Source: Xanthomonas sp. NCPPB 1128 (GTDB lineage Bacteria > Pseudomonadota > Gammaproteobacteria > Xanthomonadales > Xanthomonadaceae). From it: 64,000 bases of DNA. The stretch is taken from the NCBI RefSeq assembly GCF_001043115.1, contig NZ_LFME01000021.1, positions 27,914 through 91,913 of the forward strand, given 5' to 3'. The translations under genes and the position numbers were made by a program. Below are positions 42,796-52,546 of the stretch, one piece after another. Within the stretch, counting starts at the first letter, position 1. Each line of letters begins with the position of its first letter. A model generated the notes under the pieces. That model was not told where the DNA came from. It saw only the letters and a list, made by a program, of their open reading frames with translations, and did not search any database.

Positions 42796-45115
42796 GCTGC
42801 TGCTGGCCCTGTGGGCCGGCACCGCCGCGCTCGCCGTCGCCCAGCCTCAACCTCCCGCCCCGCCCCAGGCCGCTGCACCGGCACAGGAGACCCTGTACCT
42901 GGAGGTCACCCTGAACCAGACCCGCCAGCCCGGCCTGTTCCAGTTCCAGCGCGACGGCGAGCAACTGCGCGCCACTGCCGCGACCCTGCGCCAGCTCGGC
43001 CTGCGCGTGGACGGCGGCGACGCCAGCGCGGCGATCGCCCTGGGCGAGCTGGACGGCGTGCGCTTCCGCTACGACGCCGGCCTGCAGCAGGTGGCCATCG
43101 ACGCGCCGGTGGCGCTGCTCGACGTCGCCACCACCCGGATCGACGCGCGCGGCGGCGTGCCGTCGCTGCCGGCGACCAGTTCGCCCGGCGCCCTGCTCGA
43201 CTACGACCTCTATGCCAGCCGCCAGGGCGGCGCCAGCAATCTCACCGCCAGCGGCGAACTGCGCGTGTTCGGCCTGGGCGATGGCCTGCTGCGGCAATCC
43301 TTCATCGGCCGGCTGTATCGCGAGCCGCAGCGCGACTGGCGCGCCCAGGCGATCCGCCTGGACACGCAGTGGCAATGGTCGTTGCCCGATCGCATGACCA
43401 GCGTGGTGCTGGGCGACACCTTCAGCAGCAGCACCAGTTGGAGCCGCACGCTGCGTCTGGGCGGGGTACGCGTGGGCAGCGACTTCGGCCTGCAGCCGTA
43501 CCGCGCGATCACCCCGTTGCCGGAATTCCTCGGCGAAGTGGCGGTGCCGTCCAGCGTGGATCTATACGTCAACGGCATCCGCCAGTACGGCGCGCAGTTG
43601 CCGGCCGGGCCGTTCCAGCTGTCCGCCGCGCCCGGCGTGGACGGCGCCGGCAACGCCCAGGTGGTGATCACCGACGCCTACGGCCGCACCCGCTCGCTGG
43701 CCTTTCCGTTCTATGCGACCCAGGATCTGTTGGCCAGCGGCCTGACCGACTGGTCGCTGGCGCTGGGCCGGGTGCGCGAGGACTACGGCGTCGCCGACTT
43801 CGCCTACGCCGGCGACACGGTCGGCAGCGCCAGTTGGCGGCGCGGCGTCGGCCCGCGCTTCACCGCCGAGGCGCATGCCGAGGCCGGGGCCGGTGTGCGC
43901 AACGCCGGCGTCGGCGGCCTGTGGCTGCTGCCGCGCGCCGGCGTGTTCGGCGCCTCGCTGGCGCACGGCGGCGCGGCCGGCCAGCAAGGCCTGCAATACG
44001 CGCTCAGCTACCGCTGGAACAACGGCCGCTTCAACCTGGCGATGGACACCCAGCGTGCGCAACCCGGCTACCGCGACGTGGCCGCGCGCTACGGCGCCGC
44101 GCCGCCGCGGGTCAGCGAGCGCGCCCTGTTCGGCAGCACCTGGGACGGCGTCGGCAACATCGCCCTGAGCTATGTGCGTTTGGCCTACCCCGACAGCGGC
44201 GACCAGCGCTATGCCAGCCTGTTCTGGACCCGTGCCCTGGCACGGCAATCGTCGCTGAACCTGAGCATCAACCAGAATCTGGACCAGGCCAGCGACCGCA
44301 GCGTGTACCTGGGCTGGTCGATCGCACTGGATGGCCGCCGCCAGGCCGGCGTCGCCGTGCAACGCATCGGCGCGCGCACCAGTGCGACGGCCGACCTCAG
44401 CCAGGCGGCCGCGGCCGACGGCGGCAGCGGCTGGCGGCTGCAGGCGCGCGGCGGGCAGGATGGCGGCGGCGGCTTGGCGGAAGCGAGCTGGCGCAGCGCC
44501 AGCGCCCGCTATGCCGGCGGTATCGCCAGCGCCGGCGGCCAGAGCTACGGCTATGCCGAGGCGGCCGGCGGCCTGGCCTGGATCGGTGGCGGTTGGTTCC
44601 GTGGCCGCGATCTCGACCAGGCCTTCGCCCTGGTCTCCACCGGCGGCGTCGCCGACGTCCCGGTGTTGCTGGAGAACCGGCCGATCGGCCGCACCGATGC
44701 GCGCGGCTTCCTGCTGGTCACGCCGCTGCTGGCCTGGCAGCACAATCGCCTGTCCATCGATCCGATGCGGCTGTCGCCGGAACTGCGGCCGGAGCAGGTC
44801 GACCAGATCGTGGTGCCGCGCGACCGCACCGGGGTGGTGGTGGCGTTTCCGATCCGCCACAGCGACGGAGTGCTGGTGCAGTTGCACGATGCCGCCGACG
44901 CGCCACTGCCGGTGGGCAGCCGGCTGCGTGGGCCGGGCATCGACACGGTGGTCGGCTACGATGGCCAGGCCTATGTGGAAGGACTCAGGCCCGGCCGCAA
45001 CGACCTGGAGGTGGACATGCACGGCAGCCGTTGCCGGTTGCGGATCGAACGCGCGATGCAAGCGCCGCCCACGCGGTTGGGTCCACTGCGCTGCCTGCCG
45101 GAGACCATGCCATGA
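42746..45115 (+). CDS. Outer-membrane fimbrial usher (CsuD/FimD family)
   Basis: A 789-aa usher from ATG at 42746, inside the chaperone gene. Signal region LLLALWAGTAALAVAQPQ. The N-terminal domain has E-V-T-L-N-Q-T-R-Q-P-G and L-R-Q-L-G-L-R-V-D, and the barrel contains LPEFLGEVAVPSSVDLYVNG, G-N-A-Q-V-V-I-T-D-A-Y-G-R and F-Y-A-T-Q-D-L-L-A-S-G-L. The C-terminal part R-G-F-L-L-V-T-P-L-L and Y-V-E-G-L are usher C-terminal domains. It assembles and exports pilin-chaperone complexes. Length fits archaic ushers. The stop overlaps the next ATG (ATGA). Confidence 0.92.
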   Translation: MANRARSRWSWTPRRPELLLALWAGTAALAVAQPQPPAPPQAAAPAQETLYLEVTLNQTRQPGLFQFQRDGEQLRATAATLRQLGLRVDGGDASAAIALGELDGVRFRYDAGLQQVAIDAPVALLDVATTRIDARGGVPSLPATSSPGALLDYDLYASRQGGASNLTASGELRVFGLGDGLLRQSFIGRLYREPQRDWRAQAIRLDTQWQWSLPDRMTSVVLGDTFSSSTSWSRTLRLGGVRVGSDFGLQPYRAITPLPEFLGEVAVPSSVDLYVNGIRQYGAQLPAGPFQLSAAPGVDGAGNAQVVITDAYGRTRSLAFPFYATQDLLASGLTDWSLALGRVREDYGVADFAYAGDTVGSASWRRGVGPRFTAEAHAEAGAGVRNAGVGGLWLLPRAGVFGASLAHGGAAGQQGLQYALSYRWNNGRFNLAMDTQRAQPGYRDVAARYGAAPPRVSERALFGSTWDGVGNIALSYVRLAYPDSGDQRYASLFWTRALARQSSLNLSINQNLDQASDRSVYLGWSIALDGRRQAGVAVQRIGARTSATADLSQAAAADGGSGWRLQARGGQDGGGGLAEASWRSASARYAGGIASAGGQSYGYAEAAGGLAWIGGGWFRGRDLDQAFALVSTGGVADVPVLLENRPIGRTDARGFLLVTPLLAWQHNRLSIDPMRLSPELRPEQVDQIVVPRDRTGVVVAFPIRHSDGVLVQLHDAADAPLPVGSRLRGPGIDTVVGYDGQAYVEGLRPGRNDLEVDMHGSRCRLRIERAMQAPPTRLGPLRCLPETMP

Positions 45116-46134
45116 ACGCGCGCGTCTGGCGGATGCTGCTGCCGGCGCTGCTGCTGGCCGCCACGGCGCTGCTGCCGTCGCGCGCCGCGGCCACCACCAC
45201 CTGTACCGCACAGGCCACCGCGCTCAGCTTCGGCACCCTCTCCGACAGCGCCGCCACCGACGCCACCGCGCAGATCCTGGTGACCTGCCAGACCGGCGCA
45301 CTGAGCATCCTGGGCACCATCTACGTGCGCATGTGCCTGAACATCGGCGAGGGCGCGCAAGGCGCAGGCCTTGGCATCACCCCGCGGCGCATGCTCAACC
45401 CGCTCAACGACAGCCTCGGCTTCCAGCTCTACCGCGACAGCGCGCGCAGCCTGATCTGGGGCAGCGCCCTGAGCGGCTCCACCCCACTGCAGGTGGACCT
45501 CACCTATTCGTCGCTGGCGACCGGCGGCACCGGCAACGCCACCTACACCATCTACGCGCGGGTACCGCTGCAGAGCGGCATCGCCACCGGGCTGTACCAG
45601 AACAGCTTCAGCGGGGTGTACACCAACCTGCAGTACCGCTACGACGAACCGCTGATCGGCAACCCCGCGGTGATACCCGCCTCCTGCACCACCGGCGGCA
45701 AGGGCGGCGGCACCTCGGTGCAGTTCCCGTTCGTGACCACCGCCACCGCCGCGCCGACCTGTACCATCGCCAGCATCGCCGACCTGGATTTCGGCAATCA
45801 GTCGGGCCTGATCGACAACCCGCTGAACTACACCACCGCGCTCAGCATGAACTGCCGCGCCCGCACCGCCTGGCAGGTGAGCCTGGACAACGGCCAGAAC
45901 GCCAGCGGCAACGTGCGCCGCATGCGCAGCGCCAGCGGCCAGTACCTGACCTACGAGCTGTACCGCGACGCTGCACGCACCCAGCGCTGGGGCAGCACCC
46001 TGAACAGCGACACCCAGACCGGCACCGGGACCGGCAGCGCGCAGTCGCTGACCCTGTACGGGCAGGTCCCGGCCCGGCAGACCCCCGCCCCGGGGAGCTA
46101 CAGCGACGTGGTCAAGGTCACCGTCACCTACTGA
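45112..46134 (+). CDS. Two-domain SCPU tip subunit (CsuE-like)
   Basis: A 340-aa exported protein with signal peptide (LLPALLLAATALLPSRAAA) and two SCPU domains in tandem: the first C-T-A-Q-A-T-A-L-S-F-G-T-L (about 30-170), the second C-T-I-A-S-I-A-D-L-D-F-G (about 215-340), ending SYSDVVKVTVTY like the major pilin. In Csu systems the two-domain subunit is the tip adhesin that contacts hydrophobic surfaces. Translationally coupled to the usher. Confidence 0.88.
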   Translation: MNARVWRMLLPALLLAATALLPSRAAATTTCTAQATALSFGTLSDSAATDATAQILVTCQTGALSILGTIYVRMCLNIGEGAQGAGLGITPRRMLNPLNDSLGFQLYRDSARSLIWGSALSGSTPLQVDLTYSSLATGGTGNATYTIYARVPLQSGIATGLYQNSFSGVYTNLQYRYDEPLIGNPAVIPASCTTGGKGGGTSVQFPFVTTATAAPTCTIASIADLDFGNQSGLIDNPLNYTTALSMNCRARTAWQVSLDNGQNASGNVRRMRSASGQYLTYELYRDAARTQRWGSTLNSDTQTGTGTGSAQSLTLYGQVPARQTPAPGSYSDVVKVTVTY

Positions 46135-46215
46135 GGCCTGAACGGCGCCGTCGCGCCGGTCAAGTTACCGCGACCCGGGCCGTTATCGGCTGTGTCCGCC
46201 CCGGAGTCCGACTTG

Positions 46216-46536
46216 ATGACCGTGCCGTTCCTGCGACCGCTGCTGCTGGCGAGCCTGTGCGTGGCCGGCACCGATGCGGCGGCGCAGCCCGCCGTCGGCA
46301 CCGGCGGCGCCCTGTTGCGGATCGGCATCCGCATCGAGCGCAGTTGCGAGGTCGGTGCACCGGCCCGCGCGCAGCCCGGGGCGCTGCCGAGCGTCGCCTG
46401 CAACCGCCCGCTGGCCTATCAGGTCAACATCGACGGCGCGCCCGCGCCCAGTGTCGGAACCGCGCTGGCGTTGAGTCTGTCCGCGGCAGGGGCCGCGCCG
46501 CGCGGCCCGGCGCGCTACGCCACGGTCGCGTTCTAG
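46216..46536 (+). CDS. Short SCPU-like pilin, possibly truncated
   Basis: A 106-aa exported protein. Signal peptide L-R-P-L-L-L-A-S-L-C-V-A-G-T-D-A-A-A-Q. The mature ~80 residues keep the first SCPU strand I-E-R-S-C-E-V-G and Y-Q-V-N-I-D-G and end R-Y-A-T-V-A-F, but the middle of a normal SCPU domain (Y-x-L-Y-R-D and the long loop) is missing. Either a minor subunit with a minimal fold or a decayed pilin gene. Its TAG overlaps the GTG of the next chaperone. Confidence 0.6.
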   Translation: MTVPFLRPLLLASLCVAGTDAAAQPAVGTGGALLRIGIRIERSCEVGAPARAQPGALPSVACNRPLAYQVNIDGAPAPSVGTALALSLSAAGAAPRGPARYATVAF

Positions 46537-47252
46537 TGGGCGGCGCCCGCCGAGTGCGCACGCGCCCGCTGCTGACGCTGCTGCTGGCGCTGGCCGGCAG
46601 CGCCGACGCGGCCGGGGTGCGGATCAGCCCGACCCTGGTGCAGTTGGCGCCGCAGGAGACCAGCACCGAGATCTGGCTGAGCAACACCCAGGACCGCCCC
46701 TGGCAGGCGCAGGTCCAGGTGTACCGGTGGCGGCAGACCGACGGGATGGACGATCTGGAGAGCACCGACGAGGTCCGCGCCAGCCCGCAATCGATCGATA
46801 TCCCGTCGCAGGGACGGCAACTGCTGCGACTGGTGCGTACCGGCCGCGCCAGCGCCGAAGAAGCCGCCTACCGCCTGGTGCTGGAGGAACGCGCCACGCC
46901 GCCCGACGCCGCCGCGCCGGGCGCGCCCCTGCTGCTGCGCTATTCCACACCGGTGTTCCTGAGCGCGCCGGATCCGGCAGCCGCACCGCGCCTCAGCGCC
47001 CATCTGATCGCCGGCGCGCATGGGCCGGAACTGGTGGTACACAATCACGGCAGCGCCCATGCCAGGCTCAGCGACCTGAGCTTCGTCGGCGCCGACGGCC
47101 ACACCCTGGCCCTGTTCCCCAGCCTCGCCGGCTACGTCCTGGCCGGCGCCTACAAGCGCTGGCCGTTGCCGGCCGCCGCGGCCGCCCCCGGCGGCCGCTT
47201 CGCGGCCAGGCTCGACGAGCAGGCCCCGCTGCAGCCGCTGCCGGCCGAGTGA
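46536..47252 (+). CDS. Second periplasmic pilus chaperone, PapD-like
   Basis: A 238-aa chaperone from GTG at 46536 (GTG at 46554 is an alternative). Signal peptide L-L-T-L-L-L-A-L-A-G-S-A-D-A-A-G, then V-R-I-S-P-T-L-V-Q-L-A-P-Q, E-I-W-L-S-N-T-Q-D-R-P-W, Q-L-L-R-L-V-R-T and LLLRYSTPVFLSAP, closely parallel to the chaperone at 42058. The final S-L-A-G-Y-V-L-A-G-A-Y-K-R-W-P-L-P block is nearly identical in layout, so a duplication is likely. It may serve the short SCPU protein with which it overlaps. Confidence 0.85.
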   Translation: MGGARRVRTRPLLTLLLALAGSADAAGVRISPTLVQLAPQETSTEIWLSNTQDRPWQAQVQVYRWRQTDGMDDLESTDEVRASPQSIDIPSQGRQLLRLVRTGRASAEEAAYRLVLEERATPPDAAAPGAPLLLRYSTPVFLSAPDPAAAPRLSAHLIAGAHGPELVVHNHGSAHARLSDLSFVGADGHTLALFPSLAGYVLAGAYKRWPLPAAAAAPGGRFAARLDEQAPLQPLPAE

Positions 47253-47265
47253 GCCGCGCGGCGCA

Positions 47266-47294
47266 TTGCGCCACCGCCTTCCGCCAGGTATAGT
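47266..47294 (+). promoter_or_regulatory. Probable sigma-70 promoter of rpsB-tsf
   Basis: -35-like ttgcgc (47266-47271), 17-bp spacer, -10 tatagt (47289-47294, 5/6 match). It lies just after the chaperone stop and ~235 bp before rpsB. Confidence 0.5.
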
Positions 47295-47299
47295 GCGCG

Positions 47300-47528
47300 G
47301 CTTCGTCGTGCCTGTCATGGGCCGATGGACCGTCCACGCCGGACGCACCGGCGAATTCACACCTGCTGCCATCGCCCGTGCCGGGGTGCTCCGCAAGGAG
47401 TTCGGCCACGGAGACAGTAGGGAGGCCCAACCCCGGAATCGTCGTGCGGACCCACAAGGCCGCCGTCATGCGCGCGCTTCACCCATTCCTGCCCGCGCAC
47501 GGCCGGTTCCCCATCAGGAGTCACTGCA
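47300..47528 (+). promoter_or_regulatory. rpsB: Long rpsB 5' leader
   Basis: If the promoter at 47266 is used, the mRNA has a ~230-nt untranslated leader with no convincing ORF and several complementary GC-rich blocks (for example gccggggtgctcc near 47380 and ggcccaaccccgg near 47426). Ribosomal protein S2 often represses its own operon through the leader in gammaproteobacteria, so autoregulation is plausible. It ends with the RBS aggag (47517-47521). Confidence 0.4.
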
Positions 47529-48326
47529 ATGCCCCAGGTCACCATGCGTCAGATGCTGGAAGCCGGCGTCCACTTCGGCCACCAGACCCGCTACTGGAAC
47601 CCCAAGATGGCGCCGTACATCTTCGGCGCGCGCGGCAAGATCCACATCATCAACCTCGAGAAGACGGTTCCGCTGTTCAACGACGCGATGAACTTCATCT
47701 CCAGCGTCGCGCAGAAGCGCGGCACCATCCTGTTCCTGGGCACCAAGCGCAGCGCCCGCGACGCGGTGAAGGAAGAAGCCGAGCGTTGCGGCCAGCCGTT
47801 CATGACCCAGCGCTGGCTGGGCGGCACGCTGACCAACTTCCGCACCGTCAAGCAGTCGGTGGCGCGCCTGAAGGAGCTGGAAGCGGCCGAGACCGACGGC
47901 ACCTTCGACAAGCTGGTCAAGCACGAAGTGCTGACCCTGCGCCGCGAGCGCGACAAGCTGGAAGCCTCGCTGGGCGGCATCAAGGAAATGAACCGCCTGC
48001 CCGACGCCCTGTTCGTCATCGACATCGGCCATGAAGACATCGCCATCAAGGAAGCCAAGAAGCTCGGCATCCCGGTGATCGCGGTGGTCGACACCAACTA
48101 CAACCCGGACCTGGTGGACTACGCCATCCCGGGCAACGACGACGCCATCCGTGCCGTGCAGCTGTACGCCCGTGCCGCCGCCGACGCCGTGCTGGAAGGC
48201 AAGGCCGCTGCGCCGAACGCCGCCAGCGTGCGCGAGGAAGAGTTCGCCGAGGGCGGCGACGACAAGGGCCGCGGCCCGCGCAAGAACGGCAAGAAGGCCG
48301 AAGAGACCGCTCCCGCCGCCGAGTAA
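47529..48326 (+). CDS. rpsB: 30S ribosomal protein S2
   Basis: A 265-aa ribosomal protein at the small-subunit head/body junction. Diagnostic segments: [42 protein letters not shown], and [20 protein letters not shown] followed by [13 protein letters not shown]. The C-terminus is a charged disordered tail ([20 protein letters not shown]), slightly longer than in E. coli. ATG 7 bp after aggag. First gene of the rpsB-tsf operon. Confidence 0.98.
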   Translation: MPQVTMRQMLEAGVHFGHQTRYWNPKMAPYIFGARGKIHIINLEKTVPLFNDAMNFISSVAQKRGTILFLGTKRSARDAVKEEAERCGQPFMTQRWLGGTLTNFRTVKQSVARLKELEAAETDGTFDKLVKHEVLTLRRERDKLEASLGGIKEMNRLPDALFVIDIGHEDIAIKEAKKLGIPVIAVVDTNYNPDLVDYAIPGNDDAIRAVQLYARAAADAVLEGKAAAPNAASVREEEFAEGGDDKGRGPRKNGKKAEETAPAAE

Positions 48327-48477
48327 CCGGCGCGCCATGCGGCTGCGCGATCATGCGCAGCCGCCGCCCGGCGCGTTCGGCGCGCCCGGCTTCGCGAGCG
48401 CCGCCTGCGGCGCCCGCTTCCCAGATCTTCCGGCCGGCCGCAAGCCGGCCTTTTCCCACCTTTCGTGAGGACATCCC

Positions 48478-49356
<879 letters not shown>

Positions 49357-49377
49357 TCCCGCGCCCGGGAAGAAAAG

Positions 49378-49405
49378 AGCCGCGCACTGTCGCGGCTTTT
49401 TTTTT
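49378..49405 (+). terminator. Rho-independent terminator after tsf
   Basis: agccgcg (49378-49384), 6-nt loop, cgcggct (49391-49397), then eight T (49398-49405), 22 bp after the tsf stop. Confidence 0.93.
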
Positions 49406-49475
49406 GCGGGTGTACGCTGCGCGGGCCGGGACAGGCCGCTGCCCCAACCCTCATTCCATGCCGTATCGGAAGTGC

Positions 49476-50972
49476 ATGCATCCTGAACTCGAAGCGATCC
49501 TGAGTCACTCCCGCGACCTGCCCTCGCCGCCCGGCGTTGCCCTGCGCATCATCGAACTGGCGCAGGATGCGGACGTGGATCTCGCCGCCACCGCCGACGC
49601 CATCGCCATGGACATGGCGCTGAGCGCGCGCATGCTGCGCATCGCCAACTCGCCGCTGTACGCCAGCCGGCGCCGCGTCGACAACCTCGGCCAGGCCCTG
49701 ACCATGCTCGGCCTGAACGCAGCGCTAAGCCTGGCGCTGGGCTTCTCGATGGTGCAGAGCCTGCGTGGCGGCAGCGGCGAGCCGCAGGAACGGCTGTGGC
49801 GGCGCAGCGTGCTGGCGGCGCTGGCCAGCCGCCTGCTCGGCCAGGCCGCGGGACTGCGCAAGCACGAGGAGCTGATGCTGGCCGGGCTGCTGCAGGACAT
49901 GGGCGCACTGGCCCTGCTGCACGTCTGCCACGACCAGTACGCCGCGCTGCTGCGCGAGGCCGCCGGCGATCCGCAGCGGCTGAGCGCGCTGGAGCGCGAA
50001 CACCTGGGCGCCGACCGCGCCGAAGTCGGCGCCTGGCTGGCGCAGAAATGGAAGCTGCCCAGCTACCTGCAGCGCAGCATCGGCAGCGGCGGCGACACCA
50101 CGGCCGCCACCGACCCCTTCGACATCTGCGTGCGGCTGTCCGGCCCGATCGCCGACATCTGGCTCAGCAACGACCCCGAAGCCGCGCGCACCCACGCGAT
50201 GCAACGCGCCTACCACGAGCTGCAGCTGGACAGCCGCCGCTTCGACGAGGTGGTCGGCCAGATCGCCGAGGCGCTGCCGGCGGTCAGCCCGATCTTCGAG
50301 GTGCGCATCGCACAGCCGGAACGGGTCGATGCGATCATCAGCCACGCGCGCGAGCTGATGGTGCTGCGCAACCTGCGCGAAGTGCAGGAAGCCAACCGCG
50401 TGCGCCAGCGTGCCGACGAGTACGAGCAGCACGCGCGGCGCCTGGCCGAACAGGCCAGCCGCGACGCCCTCACCGGCGTATTCAACCGGCACCAGCTGGA
50501 CACCCTGCTCAAGCAGCAGTTCGAGCTGGCCAACCGCCACGACTGGCCGCTGTCGGTGGCCTTCATCGACCTGGACGATTTCAAGAAGATCAACGACGCG
50601 CACGGCCACCTGGTCGGCGACCAGGTGCTGCGCGCGTTCGCGCAGACCCTGCAGCCGCTGCTGCGCAGCAGCGACACCGTGGCGCGCTTCGGCGGCGAGG
50701 AGTTCCTGGTGCTGCTGCCCAACACCGGCGAGGAAGCCGCGCTCGGGGTGATGCGGCGCATCCTCGCCGAGATCGCACAGCGGCCCATGACCGAAACCAA
50801 GCAGGGGCCGCTGCACATCAGCTTCTCGGCGGGCGTGGCCACCCAGGGCGGCCGCGAGCGCTTCAACAGCGCGCAGGAGCTGCTGCAGGCGGCCGACGAC
50901 ATGCTGTACAGCGCCAAGCACGGCGGCCGCAACCGCGTCACCGCGCGCTCGTCCGGCGAGGCGCAACGCTGA
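49476..50972 (+). CDS. HDOD-GGDEF signalling protein, probable diguanylate cyclase
   Basis: A 498-aa cytoplasmic protein. HDOD domain (about residues 1-210): L-P-S-P-P-G-V-A-L-R-I-I-E-L-A, M-D-M-A-L-S-A-R-M-L-R-I-A-N-S and L-A-G-L-L-Q-D-M-G; the metal HD pair is absent, as in HDOD. After a coiled-coil linker (VQEANRVRQRADEYEQHARR), a GGDEF domain begins S-R-D-A-L-T-G-V-F-N-R-H and carries active-site GGEEF at 406-410 with FIDLDDFKKINDAHGH, so c-di-GMP synthesis is likely. No allosteric RxxD is obvious just before GGEEF. ATG at 49476 chosen for the ggaag RBS; ATG at 49458 also possible. Confidence 0.88.
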   Translation: MHPELEAILSHSRDLPSPPGVALRIIELAQDADVDLAATADAIAMDMALSARMLRIANSPLYASRRRVDNLGQALTMLGLNAALSLALGFSMVQSLRGGSGEPQERLWRRSVLAALASRLLGQAAGLRKHEELMLAGLLQDMGALALLHVCHDQYAALLREAAGDPQRLSALEREHLGADRAEVGAWLAQKWKLPSYLQRSIGSGGDTTAATDPFDICVRLSGPIADIWLSNDPEAARTHAMQRAYHELQLDSRRFDEVVGQIAEALPAVSPIFEVRIAQPERVDAIISHARELMVLRNLREVQEANRVRQRADEYEQHARRLAEQASRDALTGVFNRHQLDTLLKQQFELANRHDWPLSVAFIDLDDFKKINDAHGHLVGDQVLRAFAQTLQPLLRSSDTVARFGGEEFLVLLPNTGEEAALGVMRRILAEIAQRPMTETKQGPLHISFSAGVATQGGRERFNSAQELLQAADDMLYSAKHGGRNRVTARSSGEAQR

Positions 50973-51053
50973 AGCATCGCCGGCGGCACAGACGCGCTGG
51001 CGCGCATCGGCTAAAATCGTGTGGTTTGCCCGTCATCCCCCAACGAGGTCGCC

Positions 51054-51776
51054 ATGTCCCAGCTCGCCTATCGCCGTATCCTGTTGAAACTTTCCGGCGA
51101 AGCGCTGATGGGAGACGGGGACTACGGCATCGACCCCAAGATCATCAACCGCCTCGCCCATGAGGTGATCGAGGCGCAGCAAGCCGGCGCCGAAGTGGCG
51201 CTGGTGATCGGCGGCGGCAACATCTTCCGCGGCGCCGGCCTGGCCGCCAACGGCATGGACCGGGTCACCGGCGACCACATGGGCATGCTCGCCACCGTCA
51301 TCAACGCGCTGGCGATGCAGGACGCGCTGGAGAAGCTCGGCGCCAAGGTGCGGGTGATGAGCGCGATCAAGATCAACGACGTGTGCGAGGACTTCATCCG
51401 CCGCCGTGCGATCCGCCACCTGGAGAAGGGCCGCATCGCGATCTTCGCCGCCGGCACCGGCAATCCCTTCTTCACCACCGACTCCGGCGCGGCGCTGCGC
51501 GCGATCGAGATCGGCGCCGACCTGCTGCTGAAGGCGACCAAGGTCGACGGCGTGTACGACAAGGACCCGAAGAAGCACGCCGACGCGGTGCGCTTCGACA
51601 GCCTGACCTACGACGAAGTCATCGCCCGCAACCTCGAGGTGATGGACACCGCCGCCTTCGCCCTGGCCCGCGACAGCGACCTGCCGCTGCGCATCTTCAA
51701 CATGGGCCAGCCCGGCGAACTGCTGAAGATCCTGCGCGGCGCCGAGATCGGCACGCTGGTGAAGGGTCGGGGCTGA
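51054..51776 (+). CDS. pyrH: UMP kinase
   Basis: A 240-aa bacterial-type UMP kinase (amino-acid-kinase fold), converting UMP to UDP with ATP. Motifs: [64 protein letters not shown], and [16 protein letters not shown] at 51054; a taaaat -10-like box lies at 51012-51017. Upstream of frr as in most bacteria, here separated from tsf by the HDOD-GGDEF gene. Confidence 0.97.
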   Translation: MSQLAYRRILLKLSGEALMGDGDYGIDPKIINRLAHEVIEAQQAGAEVALVIGGGNIFRGAGLAANGMDRVTGDHMGMLATVINALAMQDALEKLGAKVRVMSAIKINDVCEDFIRRRAIRHLEKGRIAIFAAGTGNPFFTTDSGAALRAIEIGADLLLKATKVDGVYDKDPKKHADAVRFDSLTYDEVIARNLEVMDTAAFALARDSDLPLRIFNMGQPGELLKILRGAEIGTLVKGRG

Positions 51777-51780
51777 AAAG

Positions 51781-51928
51781 CCGGGAATGGGGAATCGGGA
51801 TTAGGGAATCGCAACAGCGTTGCGCACCGCAACATTGGCGCTAGCCCCGATTCTCGCAACACTGGCGTTCAGTTGGGCGCGCCGGGATGCGCCTTTGCCA
51901 TTCCCCATTCCCGATTCCCCACTCCCAG
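51781..51928. repeat. Inverted pair of 7-bp-period arrays between pyrH and frr
   Basis: A forward array gggaatggggaatcggga (51783-51810 region) starts just after the pyrH stop. The reverse array (attccccattcccgattcc, 51899-51928) ends just before the frr promoter. The 88-bp interior begins gcaac and contains several gttgc/gcaac copies. Same layout as at 4306-4904 and 61902-62007. Noncoding here. Confidence 0.75.
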
Positions 51929-51933
51929 CAGGC

Positions 51934-51939
51934 TATAAT
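51934..51939 (+). promoter_or_regulatory. frr: -10 box of a probable frr promoter
   Basis: A perfect tataat, 32 bp before the frr ATG. The matching -35 would fall inside the reverse 7-bp array, where no good ttgaca-like hexamer is seen, so activity is uncertain. Confidence 0.4.
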
Positions 51940-51971
51940 CGTCCGATTCAGATTCAGTACGGACACCGGCG

Positions 51972-52529
51972 ATGCTCAACGAAATCAAGCAAGACGCACA
52001 GACCCGCATGGCCAAGAGCATCGACGCGCTGCGTCATACGCTCGTCAAGGTGCGCACCGGCCGCGCGTCGACCGCCTTGGTCGAGCACCTGAAGGTCAAC
52101 TACTACGGCTCGGACATGCCGCTGAGCCAGGTCGCCAGCGTCGCCGTCGCCGATGCGCGTTCGCTGACCATCACCCCGTGGGAAAAGCAGATGGTCGGCG
52201 CGGTCGAGAAGGCGATCCTGGCCTCGGACCTGGGCCTGACCCCGAACACCGCCGGCACCACCATCCGCCTCAACCTGCCCGCGCTCACCGAGGAGCGCCG
52301 CCGCGAGCTGTCCAAGGTCGTGCACGGCGAAGGCGAGGACACCAAGGTCGCGATCCGCAACATCCGCCGCGACGCCAACCAGCAGGTCAAGGACCTGCTG
52401 AAGGACAAGAAGGTCACCGAGGACGAAGCCCGCGCCAGCGAGGACGACATCCAGAAGCTGACCGACAAGGCGATCAAGGACGTGGACGACGTGGTCAAGG
52501 GCAAGGAACAGGAACTGATGGCGGTCTGA
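51972..52529 (+). CDS. frr: Ribosome recycling factor
   Basis: A 185-aa factor that splits post-termination ribosomes with EF-G. Hallmarks: M-A-K-S-I-D-A-L-R-H, VRTGRASTALVEHLKVNYYG, I-T-P-W-E-K-Q-M-V, D-L-G-L-T-P-N-T-A-G-T-T-I-R, and the helical arm R-N-I-R-R-D-A-N. Standard length. It probably has its own promoter after the repeat pair. Confidence 0.98.
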   Translation: MLNEIKQDAQTRMAKSIDALRHTLVKVRTGRASTALVEHLKVNYYGSDMPLSQVASVAVADARSLTITPWEKQMVGAVEKAILASDLGLTPNTAGTTIRLNLPALTEERRRELSKVVHGEGEDTKVAIRNIRRDANQQVKDLLKDKKVTEDEARASEDDIQKLTDKAIKDVDDVVKGKEQELMAV

Positions 52530-52546
52530 GCCTGCGCCTGCCGGCC

